Below are positions 7,198 through 17,087 of a DNA stretch of 60,134 nucleotides, piece by piece (the first letter of the stretch is position 1; every line of letters starts with the position of its first letter). This DNA is from Lachnospiraceae bacterium (GTDB taxonomy: Bacteria > Bacillota > Clostridia > Lachnospirales > Lachnospiraceae): the NCBI GenBank assembly GCA_900767585.1, contig CAAFZP010000055.1, positions 1 to 60,134 on the forward strand, written 5' to 3'. Under the pieces are notes generated by a model. The model had not been told where the DNA came from, did not search any database, and saw only the letters and a program-made list of their open reading frames with translations. Made by a program: the position numbers and the translations under genes.

Positions 7198-9495
7198 ATG
7201 ACGCGAGAAGGCTACATAGAAAAAATCATATACAAAAGCGACGAGACCGGCTACTGCGTGATGCATGTAGAAGGTGAAGAAGGAGAAGAGATCTTTGTTG
7301 GCACCCTGCCGGGCGCCGGTGAAGGTCTCTATGTGATTGCAGAAGGGGAATACGTGAATCATCCCCAATACGACATCCAATTCAAGTTCACCTCCTGCGA
7401 GATTCAGATGCCAAAAGATACAGAAGGAATCGAGCGGTATCTCGGTTCGGGCATCGTCAAAGGAATCGGAGCGGTGCTTGCGAAACGTATCGTCAAAAAA
7501 TTCAAAGATGACACGCTCCGCATCATAGAACAGGAACCGGAGCGTTTAGCAGAGATTAACGGCATCTCTGCCCGGAAGGCACAGGCGATTGCGGTTTCCT
7601 ATATGGAGAAAAAAGAGTTTCAGGACGTGGCGATTTTTCTGTCGCAATACGGAATCTCGGTCAATCTTGCTATCCGCATATTCAACACATATGGCGCGAA
7701 AGTCTACGATATCCTGCGAGAAAATCCTTATAAGCTTGCCGAAGATATCAATGGCGTAGGATTCCGGATCGCCGATGAGATCGCAAGAAAGATGGGAATC
7801 GACCAGGATTCCGAGTTCCGGCTGCGTTCCGCGATTCTGTATGTATTGAACAATGCAGGGACAGAAGGTCATATGTATCTGCCGAAGGAAGAACTGCTGT
7901 ACCGGTGTGCGGAACTGACCCGGGATGTGACAGCAGACATCGAAGGCATCTATGAGCAGACGACCACACTATTAGAAAACCAGCTGATGGAGCTTTTGAT
8001 TGCCGGCAAGATTATGATCAAACAGATCGAAGAAGTGGATGCGGTATATCTTGCATCGAATTATTATGTCGAGATGAAGACCGCCAGAATGCTCACGGAT
8101 CTGCAGCTTCGCTATGACATGGAACAGGATACACTCGAAAAAGAAATCCGCCAGATCGAGGAGGAGCTTTCAATCTCGTTAGACGATCTGCAGCGGGATG
8201 CGGTGAAGGCGGCGATCAAGGCGGGTGTTGCTGTGATTACCGGTGGACCGGGAACAGGAAAGACAACCATCATCAATGTCATCATCAAATATTTCTCCAA
8301 GAAGGGAATGGAGATCAAGCTCTGTGCACCGACCGGACGCGCCGCAAAGCGGATGACCGAGTCGACGGGCTGGCCGGCACAGACGATTCATCGGCTGCTG
8401 GAGATCAGCGGTGCGATGGATGACGATGCAAAAAAACAGGATGACCATGGCATGCATTTTGCAAAAAATGCGGACAATCCGCTCGAGTGTGATGCGATTA
8501 TAGCCGACGAGATGTCCATGGTGGATGCGTATATTTTTTATTCGCTTGTGCAGGCAATCCCGTATGGGACGAGACTCATCATGGTCGGAGACATCAACCA
8601 GCTTCCGCCGGTTGGCGCGGGCAATGTATTAAAAGACATCATTGCGTCGGGGTGCTTCCCGGTGACGACACTGAACAAGATATTCCGGCAGGCAGATGGC
8701 AGTGATATCGTATTGAATGCGCACAAGATCCAGCAAGGAGAGCATCTGATCCTGACGAACAAAAGCAAGGATTTCTTCTTTATCCCACAGCGCACATCAA
8801 CGCAGGTGATCGAGGAAGTACAGACGCTTACGATGAAGAACCTGCCCGGGTATTATGGATTTTCCCCGCAGGAGATTCAGATCTTGTGTCCGATGCGCAA
8901 ATACGAAGTCGGCGTGGAAAATATGAACCAGCGCCTGCAGGATGCGCTCAATCCGAAAGCGTCGGGAAAACCGGAACATATCCGCGGAGACGTGACATTC
9001 CGCAAGGGCGACAAGGTGATGCAGATCAAAAACAATTATCAGCAGGAGTGGAAAGTCTACGGAGAGTCAAAAAGCGGAACCGGATATGGTTATGTCGTGG
9101 ATGAAGGCGTCGGCGTATTTAATGGCGATATGGGAATTATTACAGACATCAGCGACTACGATGAGGAGTTGACGATCCTTTTTGATGACGGTCGTACGAG
9201 CGTATATAATTACAAGGAACTTGACCAGATCGAGCATGCATTTGCGGTAACAATCCACAAATCGCAGGGAAGCGAATACCCGGCGGTGATTCTTCCGCTG
9301 CTTGGCGGAAACCGGAAACTGATGAACCGGAATCTGATCTACACAGCGATTACACGTGCCAAAAAACTTGTGATCATCGTGGGAGATGTCAATTTGGTAA
9401 ATCAGATGATCGATAATTCGGAGGAGCAGAAGCGTTATACTTCGTTTGCACTCCGGCTAGAGGAAATGAATGAATCTACGGAACAAACTGATTAA
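7198..9495 (+). CDS. recD2: RecD2-type ATP-dependent DNA helicase
   Basis: 765 residues, a superfamily 1B 5'-3' helicase of the RecBC-independent RecD2/YrrC group. It has an N-terminal OB-like region (1-70), helix-hairpin-helix repeats (about 80-215, including GSGIVKGIGAVLAKRI), Walker A GGPGTGKTT at about 349-357, Walker B DEMSMVD at about 437-443, and the C-terminal motif VTIHKSQGSEYPAVILPL near 684. All core motifs look intact. Roles in replication-fork and mismatch-repair support are known for the family. It is inserted among flagellar genes, 19 bases after the rod-binding gene, and its 3' end overlaps comFC by 26 bases, so all are probably on one transcript. Confidence 0.92.
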   Translation: MTREGYIEKIIYKSDETGYCVMHVEGEEGEEIFVGTLPGAGEGLYVIAEGEYVNHPQYDIQFKFTSCEIQMPKDTEGIERYLGSGIVKGIGAVLAKRIVKKFKDDTLRIIEQEPERLAEINGISARKAQAIAVSYMEKKEFQDVAIFLSQYGISVNLAIRIFNTYGAKVYDILRENPYKLAEDINGVGFRIADEIARKMGIDQDSEFRLRSAILYVLNNAGTEGHMYLPKEELLYRCAELTRDVTADIEGIYEQTTTLLENQLMELLIAGKIMIKQIEEVDAVYLASNYYVEMKTARMLTDLQLRYDMEQDTLEKEIRQIEEELSISLDDLQRDAVKAAIKAGVAVITGGPGTGKTTIINVIIKYFSKKGMEIKLCAPTGRAAKRMTESTGWPAQTIHRLLEISGAMDDDAKKQDDHGMHFAKNADNPLECDAIIADEMSMVDAYIFYSLVQAIPYGTRLIMVGDINQLPPVGAGNVLKDIIASGCFPVTTLNKIFRQADGSDIVLNAHKIQQGEHLILTNKSKDFFFIPQRTSTQVIEEVQTLTMKNLPGYYGFSPQEIQILCPMRKYEVGVENMNQRLQDALNPKASGKPEHIRGDVTFRKGDKVMQIKNNYQQEWKVYGESKSGTGYGYVVDEGVGVFNGDMGIITDISDYDEELTILFDDGRTSVYNYKELDQIEHAFAVTIHKSQGSEYPAVILPLLGGNRKLMNRNLIYTAITRAKKLVIIVGDVNLVNQMIDNSEEQKRYTSFALRLEEMNESTEQTD

Positions 9496-10183
9496 TTTTA
9501 TCTATCCGCGGACCTGTGCGCTCTGCGGAGATGTGCTCGGGGATTCCGCGGATTACATCTGCCCGGTATGCCGCCCGATGATCGAATACCCGTCGGATCC
9601 GGTCTGCCTGCGCTGCGGCAGTGAGATCACGGATACAGAACAGGAGCTGTGCGCGGACTGCACCCGGCATACACGCAGTTTTATACAGGGGTATCCGGCG
9701 ATGAAATACCAATATCCGCTCGATGAGAGCATCGCTGCATTCAAATATCACAATCAGCGCGACCATGCACAGTTTTATGCAAATGAGATCATAAAACGAC
9801 ATGGCAAAAAAATGCTTGGCCTCGGGATCGATGCGCTCGTCCCGATTCCGATTCATAAGCGGAAATTGCAAAAACGCGGGTATAACCAGGCTGAGATTCT
9901 GGCAGATGCTTTGGCGGAGAGGCTTGCAATTCCGGTTGACACCGGGCTTTTGCAGCGGGTTGTAAATACCGAACCGCAGAAAAGCTTAGATCCGGAACAC
10001 CGGGAACAAAATTTGAAAATGGCTTTCCAATGTTCGAAAAAAAGAGTAAACTATAAAAAAGTGATGCTGGTAGATGATATCTATACAACCGGCGCGACGG
10101 TGGAAGCGTGTACCAAAATCCTGCATGCGGTCGGAATCCCGGATATCTATTATACGAGCGTCGCAATCGGGGCAGGCCGGTGA
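9470..10183 (+). CDS. comFC: ComFC-type phosphoribosyltransferase-fold protein
   Basis: 237 residues. The N terminus has paired cysteines of a zinc ribbon (CALCGD, CPVC, CLRCG, CADC), followed by the DUF/PRT fold with the PRPP-binding loop VMLVDDIYTTGAT at about 198-210. In Bacillus ComFC supports uptake of transforming DNA; the catalysed reaction is unknown. The ATG at 9470 lies within the end of recD2. Order comFC-yvyF-flgM is conserved with Bacillus, which makes this a core rather than an acquired gene. Confidence 0.85.
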   Translation: MNLRNKLINFIYPRTCALCGDVLGDSADYICPVCRPMIEYPSDPVCLRCGSEITDTEQELCADCTRHTRSFIQGYPAMKYQYPLDESIAAFKYHNQRDHAQFYANEIIKRHGKKMLGLGIDALVPIPIHKRKLQKRGYNQAEILADALAERLAIPVDTGLLQRVVNTEPQKSLDPEHREQNLKMAFQCSKKRVNYKKVMLVDDIYTTGATVEACTKILHAVGIPDIYYTSVAIGAGR

Positions 10184-10270
10184 TACCGGGAGTGAAACCG
10201 TGGGAGGCGGACAATCCCGGGAGCGAAACGACAGAGGCGGAAACAGAAAGAAACGGAGGAGACAGAAATT

Positions 10271-10666
10271 ATGGAATTGATGAATTGCGCAAAATGCAAG
10301 AAACTGTTTAACTATATTACGGGTGAGAAATTATGCCCGGCGTGCAAAGAAATAATGGAAGAGAAGTTTCAGGAAGTGAGAAAATACATTGAAGAACATC
10401 CACATGAGAACATCAATCGGGTATCCGAGGAATGCGGTGTATCGATCCGCCAGATCAAACTCTGGGTGCGGGAGGAACGTCTTTCTTTTACAGATGATTC
10501 TCTGGTCGGCCTTGAATGCGAACGCTGTGGCAGGATGATCCACAGTGGCAGATTCTGTAAGGAATGTGCCGGCGGACTTGCAGATGCGATGAACAACGCA
10601 TACCGCAGGGAACAAAAAAATACGATCCGGAAGACTGCATCGGGCAAGATGCGTTTTTTGGATTAA
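10271..10666 (+). CDS. yvyF: YvyF-like flagellar operon zinc protein
   Basis: 131 residues. Two cysteine clusters (CAKCKKLF..CPAC near the N terminus, CERCGRMI..CKEC near residue 80) flank a helical segment SEECGVSIRQIKLWVREE that resembles a MerR-like helix-turn-helix. It matches the small Firmicutes protein family found before flgM (TIGR03826, YvyF). Function is not established; regulatory binding of DNA or a protein is suggested by the fold. Ribosome site GGAGGAG at about 10255-10261. It is the last gene of its unit, followed by a terminator. Confidence 0.8.
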   Translation: MELMNCAKCKKLFNYITGEKLCPACKEIMEEKFQEVRKYIEEHPHENINRVSEECGVSIRQIKLWVREERLSFTDDSLVGLECERCGRMIHSGRFCKECAGGLADAMNNAYRREQKNTIRKTASGKMRFLD

Positions 10667-10684
10667 CGTGTAGATGGGATGAAA

Positions 10685-10722
10685 ACCTCTCGGCCAGACA
10701 TTTGTTGACCGGGAGTTTTTTT
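10685..10722 (+). terminator. Intrinsic terminator after yvyF
   Basis: CTCTCGG (10687-10693) pairs with CCGGGAG (10709-10715), followed by seven T. It ends the mbl-to-yvyF unit and makes the next gene, flgM, depend on its own promoter. Confidence 0.85.
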
Positions 10723-10753
10723 ACATGCGCGAATGCGTTAAAAATTACAGATA

Positions 10754-10786
10754 AAGGGTTATGATATAGATCAAACTTCCGATAAT
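10754..10786 (+). promoter_or_regulatory. Sigma-28 (SigD) promoter of the flgM operon
   Basis: -10 element CCGATAA at 10779-10785 and a -35 region AAAGGGTTATG ending at 10763, spacing 15. The same -35 box (AAAGGGTTAAG) and the same spacing occur before the flagellin gene, which supports both calls although the -35 deviates from the TAAA consensus. Confidence 0.7.
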
Positions 10787-10851
10787 CTAAGTGAGAAATC
10801 ATTTTTTGGCAGTTAAAATTGCGAATTCCATGTAAAAAGGAGGGAAAAGCG

Positions 10852-11139
10852 ATGCGGATAGGAACTTATAACATGATCAGCCAGATCTATGGCAATACCG
10901 GAACAAAAAAGACAAAGAGCGCAGATACAGCGAACACAGGAAGCTTTTTGGATCAGGTATCACTTTCGAGCATGGGAAAAGATATGCAGACAGCGAAGAC
11001 AGCACTTGCAAACACACCGGATGTACGGGAGTCAAAGATCCAGGATCTGAAAAAGCGGATGGCAGATGGCACATATGATGTCAGTGTAGATGATTTCGCG
11101 CAGAAACTGTTGGATGCTTATAGCAGCAAAAACATCTAA
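10852..11139 (+). CDS. flgM: Anti-sigma-28 factor FlgM
   Basis: 95 residues. It binds and inhibits sigma-28 until the hook is finished. The sigma-binding C-terminal half is recognisable: VRESKIQDLKKRMADGTYDV followed by DDFAQKLL. The ATG at 10852 is chosen over an upstream in-frame TTG because AGGAGGG ends 6-7 bases before it. It heads the late flagellar unit and is driven by a sigma-28 promoter, giving the classical negative feedback. Next gene flgN follows after 22 bases. Confidence 0.88.
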   Translation: MRIGTYNMISQIYGNTGTKKTKSADTANTGSFLDQVSLSSMGKDMQTAKTALANTPDVRESKIQDLKKRMADGTYDVSVDDFAQKLLDAYSSKNI

Positions 11140-11161
11140 GAGATGAAGATGAGGAACGGAT

Positions 11162-11689
11162 ATGGCAAGTATAATTGAGAATCTGATAACCGAACTGAAC
11201 GAAGAGTATACGCTTTACGAGCAACTGCTGCAGGTGTCGATGGAGAAGACATCAGCTATCGTATCGAACAGTCTGGACCGTCTCGGTGAGACCACACAGA
11301 AGGAACAGGCGCTTGCAGATGCACTCGCCAGCGTAGAACACCGCCGCCGCGAGACGATGGGAAATGTCGCCAATATCTTAGGCAGACGGCCGGAGGATGT
11401 GAAAGTGATGGATGTTGTGACATTTTTGGAGGGACAGCCTGATTTTCACGACCCGTTGCTTGCCATCAACGAAAAGCTGGCGAAGCTCGCCAGAAAAGTC
11501 CGGGAAGTAAACGGACACAACAAAGTTTTGATCGAGGAAGCACTTGAGATGATCGAATATAATATCAATCTCGTGCAGAATTTAAACCGCGCGCCGGAGA
11601 CGGCAGAGTATTCCCGCGATATGTTTAAAGGGAATGCCGCATATGCGGGAACAGGAGAACAACCGGGACGGTTCGACGTACAGAACTAA
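11162..11689 (+). CDS. flgN: FlgN family hook-associated protein chaperone
   Basis: 175 residues, all helical. Typical FlgN features are the N-terminal LITELNEEYTLYEQLLQVSM and the segment around VREVNGHNKVLIEEALEMIE. It is a cytosolic chaperone that keeps FlgK and FlgL unfolded for type III export. Its place between flgM and flgK agrees. The C-terminal 25 residues are loose and polar, as expected for the region that binds clients. Confidence 0.85.
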   Translation: MASIIENLITELNEEYTLYEQLLQVSMEKTSAIVSNSLDRLGETTQKEQALADALASVEHRRRETMGNVANILGRRPEDVKVMDVVTFLEGQPDFHDPLLAINEKLAKLARKVREVNGHNKVLIEEALEMIEYNINLVQNLNRAPETAEYSRDMFKGNAAYAGTGEQPGRFDVQN

Positions 11690-11757
11690 CCGGATGCAAC
11701 AGGACAGATACCGGGACGTGTCACAGAACGAACCGGAAATAAAAAGGAGCATAAGCG

Positions 11758-13575
11758 ATGGCAGGAACCATGGGAAGACTGGCGGTTGGCGTGACCGGAC
11801 TTCAGACAAGCCAGTATGCGTTGAACGCAACCGCACACAATTTAACAAACACACAGACTGAGGGTTATACCAGACAACAGGTGCTCCTGACAGATATGTC
11901 TTATAACAAAATGTCGACAGGCTCGTACTATACAAACAGCGTTGGCCTGGGCGTTGTGACAGCACAGATCCGGCAGGTGCGCGACCAGTTCGCGGATGAA
12001 ACATACCGCAGAGAGAGCGGACGGATGAGCTATTACAAGGCACAATATGAGACAGTTTCTGAGATAGAAAATTATTTTGGAGAGTTAGAAGGCAAGGATT
12101 TCAACACGACGCTGAGCGATTTTTGGACATCCTTGCAGGAGCTGCAGAAAGAGAGCAACAGTATCGTGACACGAAGCTCCTTTATCTCCAATGCGCTGAC
12201 ATTTGTCGACCGCGTACAGACGGTGCGGTCGAGCCTGATCGAGTATCAGCGCAACCTGAATACAGAAATTAAGGACCAGGTCAAGCAGATCAATGACCTG
12301 GCAGATACGATATTAGATTTAAACCAGCAGATCCTTGCAGTTGAAGCTGCAAATATCGAGCATGCAAATGACCTGAAAGATAAAAGAAACCAGGCGCTTG
12401 ATACGCTGTCCAAGCTCGTGAACACCGAGACGGTTGCAAACACGAACGGAACCGTCGAAGTCTACATCGAAGGCCGGTGTCTGGTCACACTTGGAAGAAC
12501 CTACAAGCTCGAGACACAGAAGGTCTGCGAGAACAAGCAATATGCAAACCAATATGATTTCACCAGCTCGGCGACAGATTTCCTGATGCCGGTCTGGCGG
12601 GAAGATGAAGCGCCATTGTTTGATATCCGGCGGGTGCCGACTGCCGACAGTGGTGATGATATCGGCTCTCTGCATGGACTGATGATGTCACGTGGATATT
12701 TCATCAGCAATTATACGGATGTGCCGACGAAGCCGGACAAACCGCTCGAGAAAGATTTCACAGATCCGGCAGAGTATCAGACGGCAGTACAAAACTACGA
12801 AAAAGAGATGAACCAGTACTCGAAAGACCTGGAGTATTTCAACACATACGTAGAACCATATACCGTGACAAATCTCGAGGCACAGTTCGACGTGATGGTA
12901 CATGCGATCGTCACGCAGATGAACGACACGTTATGCCCGAACAAGACCGTGACGCTTGCCGATGGAAGTAAAGTCCAGGTGCTCGACACAGACACTGCCG
13001 GTATCGGTATGGGACAGGGAAATGAATATCCGGGAACCGAGCTTTTTGTCCGGAACAGCCAGCCGCGTTATACAGAGAAGACATTGACACTTGCGGATGG
13101 CACGACAGGAACATTCAAGGTTTACAATGAAGAAAACCCGGATGATTTTTATTCATTATATTCGATTGGAAATATCAAAGTGAACGAGGAGCTTCTGCAG
13201 AACCCGTCGCTTCTGCCGCTTTCCCGTGTATCGGGCGAGGAGGCACAGACCGTGGCAGATGCACTGCTTGACAAATGGAACCAGAAGTTCGCGACTGTCA
13301 GCCCGAATTCCCTTGTGTCCTGCAATTACAAGGATTATTACGCGGGTATGATCGATGATCTGTCAGACCGCGGATATACGTATGATTCGATGGCAAAGAC
13401 CGGGGAGCAGGCAGTCAATGATGCGGGAAATGCCAGACAGCAGCTGCTTGGTGTATCTTCGGATGAAGAATTGTCAAGCATGATCAAATTCCAGCACGCG
13501 TACAACGCATCCTCCCGGTACATCAACACCGTATCCGAGATGATCGAATATCTGATTGACCGGCTTGGCGCATAG
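11758..13575 (+). CDS. flgK: Hook-associated protein FlgK (HAP1), copy 1
   Basis: 605 residues. Junction protein between hook and filament. The N-terminal D0 helix carries TGLQTSQYALNATAHNLTNT, followed by GYTRQQVLLTDM, and the C-terminal helix is SSMIKFQHAYNASSRYINTV. Around residues 320-365 there is a charged, proline-containing insert (TDVPTKPDKPLEKDFTDP..) not present in the second copy. It lies 68 bases after flgN and 44 bases before the paralogue. Confidence 0.9.
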   Translation: MAGTMGRLAVGVTGLQTSQYALNATAHNLTNTQTEGYTRQQVLLTDMSYNKMSTGSYYTNSVGLGVVTAQIRQVRDQFADETYRRESGRMSYYKAQYETVSEIENYFGELEGKDFNTTLSDFWTSLQELQKESNSIVTRSSFISNALTFVDRVQTVRSSLIEYQRNLNTEIKDQVKQINDLADTILDLNQQILAVEAANIEHANDLKDKRNQALDTLSKLVNTETVANTNGTVEVYIEGRCLVTLGRTYKLETQKVCENKQYANQYDFTSSATDFLMPVWREDEAPLFDIRRVPTADSGDDIGSLHGLMMSRGYFISNYTDVPTKPDKPLEKDFTDPAEYQTAVQNYEKEMNQYSKDLEYFNTYVEPYTVTNLEAQFDVMVHAIVTQMNDTLCPNKTVTLADGSKVQVLDTDTAGIGMGQGNEYPGTELFVRNSQPRYTEKTLTLADGTTGTFKVYNEENPDDFYSLYSIGNIKVNEELLQNPSLLPLSRVSGEEAQTVADALLDKWNQKFATVSPNSLVSCNYKDYYAGMIDDLSDRGYTYDSMAKTGEQAVNDAGNARQQLLGVSSDEELSSMIKFQHAYNASSRYINTVSEMIEYLIDRLGA

Positions 13576-13619
13576 TCATGCAGGCAGCCTGATGCAGACA
13601 AAGAGAAAGGAGTGGGAAT

Positions 13620-15497
13620 ATGCCTTCCACATTTTTAGGATTAAATACAGGACTTTCCGGACTGTCATATTTTCAGACAGCGTTAAATACAACCGCACAC
13701 AATATCTCAAATGCCGACACGAAGGGATATTCCAAGCAGACGGTGCAGGCTTCGGCGTCGGATGCACTCCGGCTGAACAAAACATACGGTATGATGGGTA
13801 CCGGTATCAAGGCTTCTGCAGTCGAACGGGAACGGAATATCTACTATGATACAAAATACTGGTCGGCCAATGCAAAATATACACAGTACGATACCCAGCA
13901 CGCAAACCTGGATCAGCTCCAGACTTATATGAATGAGATGACATCGGAAGCCGGTTACACAAAATGGATGTCCGAGCTTACAAATGCGATGCAGAACCTC
14001 TCGGCAAAGCCGGCGGATTATACGACGCGTATCTCATTTGCCCTGACCGCGGACTCCTTCACGGATATGGTAAATGAACTTTCAAGCAATTTCCAGAGCA
14101 CACAGAAGACGATCAACGACGAAGTGGAGCTGGCGGTGAGTGAAGTAAACTCCCTGGCCAAACAGATTTATGAGCTGACACAGGAAATCATGACGATCGA
14201 GTTGAAGGGCGGAAATGCAAACGATCTGCGCGACAAGCGTGGCGTCTGCATCGATGATTTGACCAAATATGTAAACGCGGATGTAGACGAGCGTTCCATC
14301 ATGTATGGTGTCGGTACGGAGCAGGTGGAGTCGAATGCAAAGACAATCTGTATCCGGGTAAATGGCGAAATCCTCGTAGATGAGCTTGGATTCCATGAGC
14401 TGACAGTCGTTCCGCGGGAACAGAAATACAACCAGAACGACCAGGATGGACTTGTCGATATCTACTGGAAAAATTCCGATGGCACAGCTGGGGAACGGTT
14501 TGATGCGACGAACACAACCGGACGGATCGCCGGCCTCATCAATATCCGGGATGGCAACAATGGCGAGTTGTTCGCAGGGACAACAACCGCAGTCTCTGAC
14601 AAACCGGCGGAAGTGCAGGTGGACCTCGCAAAACCGGTGGCAGTCAAGGACTCAAACATTCCGAGCGAAGGTACGATCACATTAAACGGTAAGCGGTATC
14701 TCTACGATGGATTTACGGCAGACTATGATGCAGATGGCAACCTGAACCATTTTACATTCAAGAACATGACGATGATGGATGAGAAGAATGTGGAAGTGAC
14801 AGCCGTCTTCCCACAGACCGGAATCGTCGGCGCATATGCCCAGATTGGCGAGAAAAACATGACGAAGGGCATCCCGTATTATCAGGCGCAGTTTAACGAA
14901 CTGGTACGGGTGTTCTCCAAATATATGAATGACCTGACAAGCTCCGGTGTGGACGCAGAAGGCAAGCCGGGACTCGATGCATTTACAGCAGAAAATCCGG
15001 CAGGCGGCGATTTCGTACTGAAGGACAGCATGGTGACCGGTACGACCGGAACGATTTCATCCGCAGACAGCACCTATTACCGGTTGACGGGGCTTAACTG
15101 GGAGCTGAATTCCGATTGGAAGGTTGACCCGAAGAAGATTGTCGTATCCTATAAGGAAGATATCGAACAGGGAAATGTAGAAGCACAGGAAATCCTGCAG
15201 AAGATGATGGCGGGGCTGACCGATCCGAAGATGTTCCAGCAGGGAAATGTATCCCAGTTTATGCAGGCATTTACGACAAATCTGGCAGTCGATACGAAGA
15301 AGAACGAAGTGTTCGCGGCGAATCAGGATGATATCCGGTACACAATCGATAACCAGCGGGCATCGGTATCGGGCGTAGATAAGAATGAGGAGGCGAGCAG
15401 CCTGACGAAGTTCCAGGAGCTTTACCGGCTGGCGTCAAAGGTTATATCAGTACTAAACGAAGTATATGACAAATTGATAAATGAAACAGGCGTGTAA
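13620..15497 (+). CDS. FlgK paralogue, copy 2
   Basis: 625 residues and complete. It has its own FlgK start (LNTGLSGLSYFQTALNTTAH, then NISNADTKGYSKQTV) and end (EEASSLTKFQELYRLASKVI), and a middle region quite different from copy 1. Both copies keep the D0/D1 helices needed for stacking. Whether both are built into one junction ring, form a two-layer junction or are alternatives cannot be told from sequence. It sits in the same transcription unit, so an inactive duplicate is unlikely: the frame is clean and the ribosome site (AAAGGAGTG) good. Confidence 0.85.
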   Translation: MPSTFLGLNTGLSGLSYFQTALNTTAHNISNADTKGYSKQTVQASASDALRLNKTYGMMGTGIKASAVERERNIYYDTKYWSANAKYTQYDTQHANLDQLQTYMNEMTSEAGYTKWMSELTNAMQNLSAKPADYTTRISFALTADSFTDMVNELSSNFQSTQKTINDEVELAVSEVNSLAKQIYELTQEIMTIELKGGNANDLRDKRGVCIDDLTKYVNADVDERSIMYGVGTEQVESNAKTICIRVNGEILVDELGFHELTVVPREQKYNQNDQDGLVDIYWKNSDGTAGERFDATNTTGRIAGLINIRDGNNGELFAGTTTAVSDKPAEVQVDLAKPVAVKDSNIPSEGTITLNGKRYLYDGFTADYDADGNLNHFTFKNMTMMDEKNVEVTAVFPQTGIVGAYAQIGEKNMTKGIPYYQAQFNELVRVFSKYMNDLTSSGVDAEGKPGLDAFTAENPAGGDFVLKDSMVTGTTGTISSADSTYYRLTGLNWELNSDWKVDPKKIVVSYKEDIEQGNVEAQEILQKMMAGLTDPKMFQQGNVSQFMQAFTTNLAVDTKKNEVFAANQDDIRYTIDNQRASVSGVDKNEEASSLTKFQELYRLASKVISVLNEVYDKLINETGV

Positions 15498-15524
15498 AAG
15501 CCTTGACTTTGAGGAGGCAGTAAC

Positions 15525-17054
15525 ATGAGAATAACAAATCAGATGATATCCAACAATTCCCTGCGGAATATGCAGAAGACGATGATGAATGTCGACAACC
15601 GTACGACGCAGATGGAGACAGGAAAGAAAATTACAAAGGCGTCCGAGGATCCGGTTGTAGCAGTGCGGGCACTCAAGCTCCGGACGATGGTCAGCCAGCT
15701 CGAGCAATACAAGAACAAGAATATCGGCGATGCCGAGTCATGGCTCAAGATCACGACGACATCGCTTGACAATATAACGAAGCGGATTGAAGATATCCAG
15801 AGTTACTGCACACAGGGTTCCACGGATTCGTTCAATACATCGGACCGGAGCGCGATCATTGACGTATTAAAAGAGATGCAGGATATGATCAACAGCGAGG
15901 GAAATTCCACCTACGCCGGACGTTATATCTTCACAGGATACAAGACAGACCGGTCGCTTGCATTCAACGAGACGGATGATGTGTCGAAGTATTCCTACAA
16001 GATCACACAGCACTTAAACGCAGACAATCTGGATACGAAGACGGTCGTATTAAATGGTGTGGATTCCACACAGGTGGATGATTATATCAACGGAACAAAA
16101 ACTTATACAAAGATCGACAAAGAGCAGGTGTACCGTCTGAATCTGGCATATGAGAAGATCAGCCAGACAGACAGCCAGGGCAACGCAGCACTCAACATCA
16201 AAGCCCTCGATGCGGCCAAACAGCCGATCGATCTATCAAAATTCAAGCAGACGGTGAAGAAAACTTCCGACGCAGACACCTATTATAAGGTTGGCCCGGA
16301 TGATATCAATATCATTGAGGAAACCGGCGAGATCATCTTCGGCGAGAATGTGTATAACACCTTGAAGCAGGCGGATGACATCGTGGTTGATTACGCGAAA
16401 AATAAATTCGAAGCCGGAGATCTTCGTCCGGAACATTATTTTGACTGTACGCAGTACACGGAGCAGAGTGACGGTACGACCAAGACGGTTTCGTACGATA
16501 CGTACGACAAGACACAGGCAATCTACTATGAAGTGAATTTCAGCCAGAGCCTGCAGGTAAATACCGAAGGGAAAAAGATCATCAACGATGACATGAGCAA
16601 CAACATCAACGATCTGATCTATACATTGCAGGAACTCGACGCAGCCGAGAAGACGCAGAAGCAGTTAAAAAATATGCTTACCGATAATCAATATGCATCG
16701 AGTGATGCCGCGGTAAAGCAGATCAATGCGATGCTCGAAGATGTCAATGTCGAGATCGCAATCAAGAAAGAGACGATGCAGAAGACATTTGCGAAGAATA
16801 TCACGAACTTCCAGGGGTACATGGATGAGGTATCTGCCATCCAGTCGGATGTCGGAAGCCGTATGACGAAGCTCGACATGATCAAGACGCGTGTGACGGA
16901 GCAGTACAGCACATTCAAGGATCTGAAATCAGAAAATGAGGATGTGAGCACGGAGGAAGCGGCACTGAATTACAAGGAAGCCAATGTCGTATATGAGGCG
17001 GCGCTTGCGGCTACGAGCAATCTGATCCGCGCATCGCTGTTGGATTACCTATAG
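15525..17054 (+). CDS. flgL: Hook-associated protein FlgL (HAP3)
   Basis: 509 residues, longer than the roughly 300 of many FlgL because of an extended middle. The N terminus MRITNQMISNNSLRNMQKTM and the following QMETGKKITKASEDPV are flagellin/FlgL signatures; the C terminus shows STEEAALNYKEANVVYEAAL. It forms the second junction layer, to which flagellin is added. It lies 27 bases after the second flgK; ribosome site GAGGAGG at 15511-15517. Confidence 0.9.
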   Translation: MRITNQMISNNSLRNMQKTMMNVDNRTTQMETGKKITKASEDPVVAVRALKLRTMVSQLEQYKNKNIGDAESWLKITTTSLDNITKRIEDIQSYCTQGSTDSFNTSDRSAIIDVLKEMQDMINSEGNSTYAGRYIFTGYKTDRSLAFNETDDVSKYSYKITQHLNADNLDTKTVVLNGVDSTQVDDYINGTKTYTKIDKEQVYRLNLAYEKISQTDSQGNAALNIKALDAAKQPIDLSKFKQTVKKTSDADTYYKVGPDDINIIEETGEIIFGENVYNTLKQADDIVVDYAKNKFEAGDLRPEHYFDCTQYTEQSDGTTKTVSYDTYDKTQAIYYEVNFSQSLQVNTEGKKIINDDMSNNINDLIYTLQELDAAEKTQKQLKNMLTDNQYASSDAAVKQINAMLEDVNVEIAIKKETMQKTFAKNITNFQGYMDEVSAIQSDVGSRMTKLDMIKTRVTEQYSTFKDLKSENEDVSTEEAALNYKEANVVYEAALAATSNLIRASLLDYL

Positions 17055-17087
17055 AAAATAATTCCGAATTTTGAGGAGGTATAAAGC

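Noticed and set aside
10819..10851. Upstream TTG start that would lengthen FlgM by 11 residues
   Set aside because: It would place the AGGAGG ribosome site inside the coding region; the ATG at 10852 has correct spacing and fits the family.
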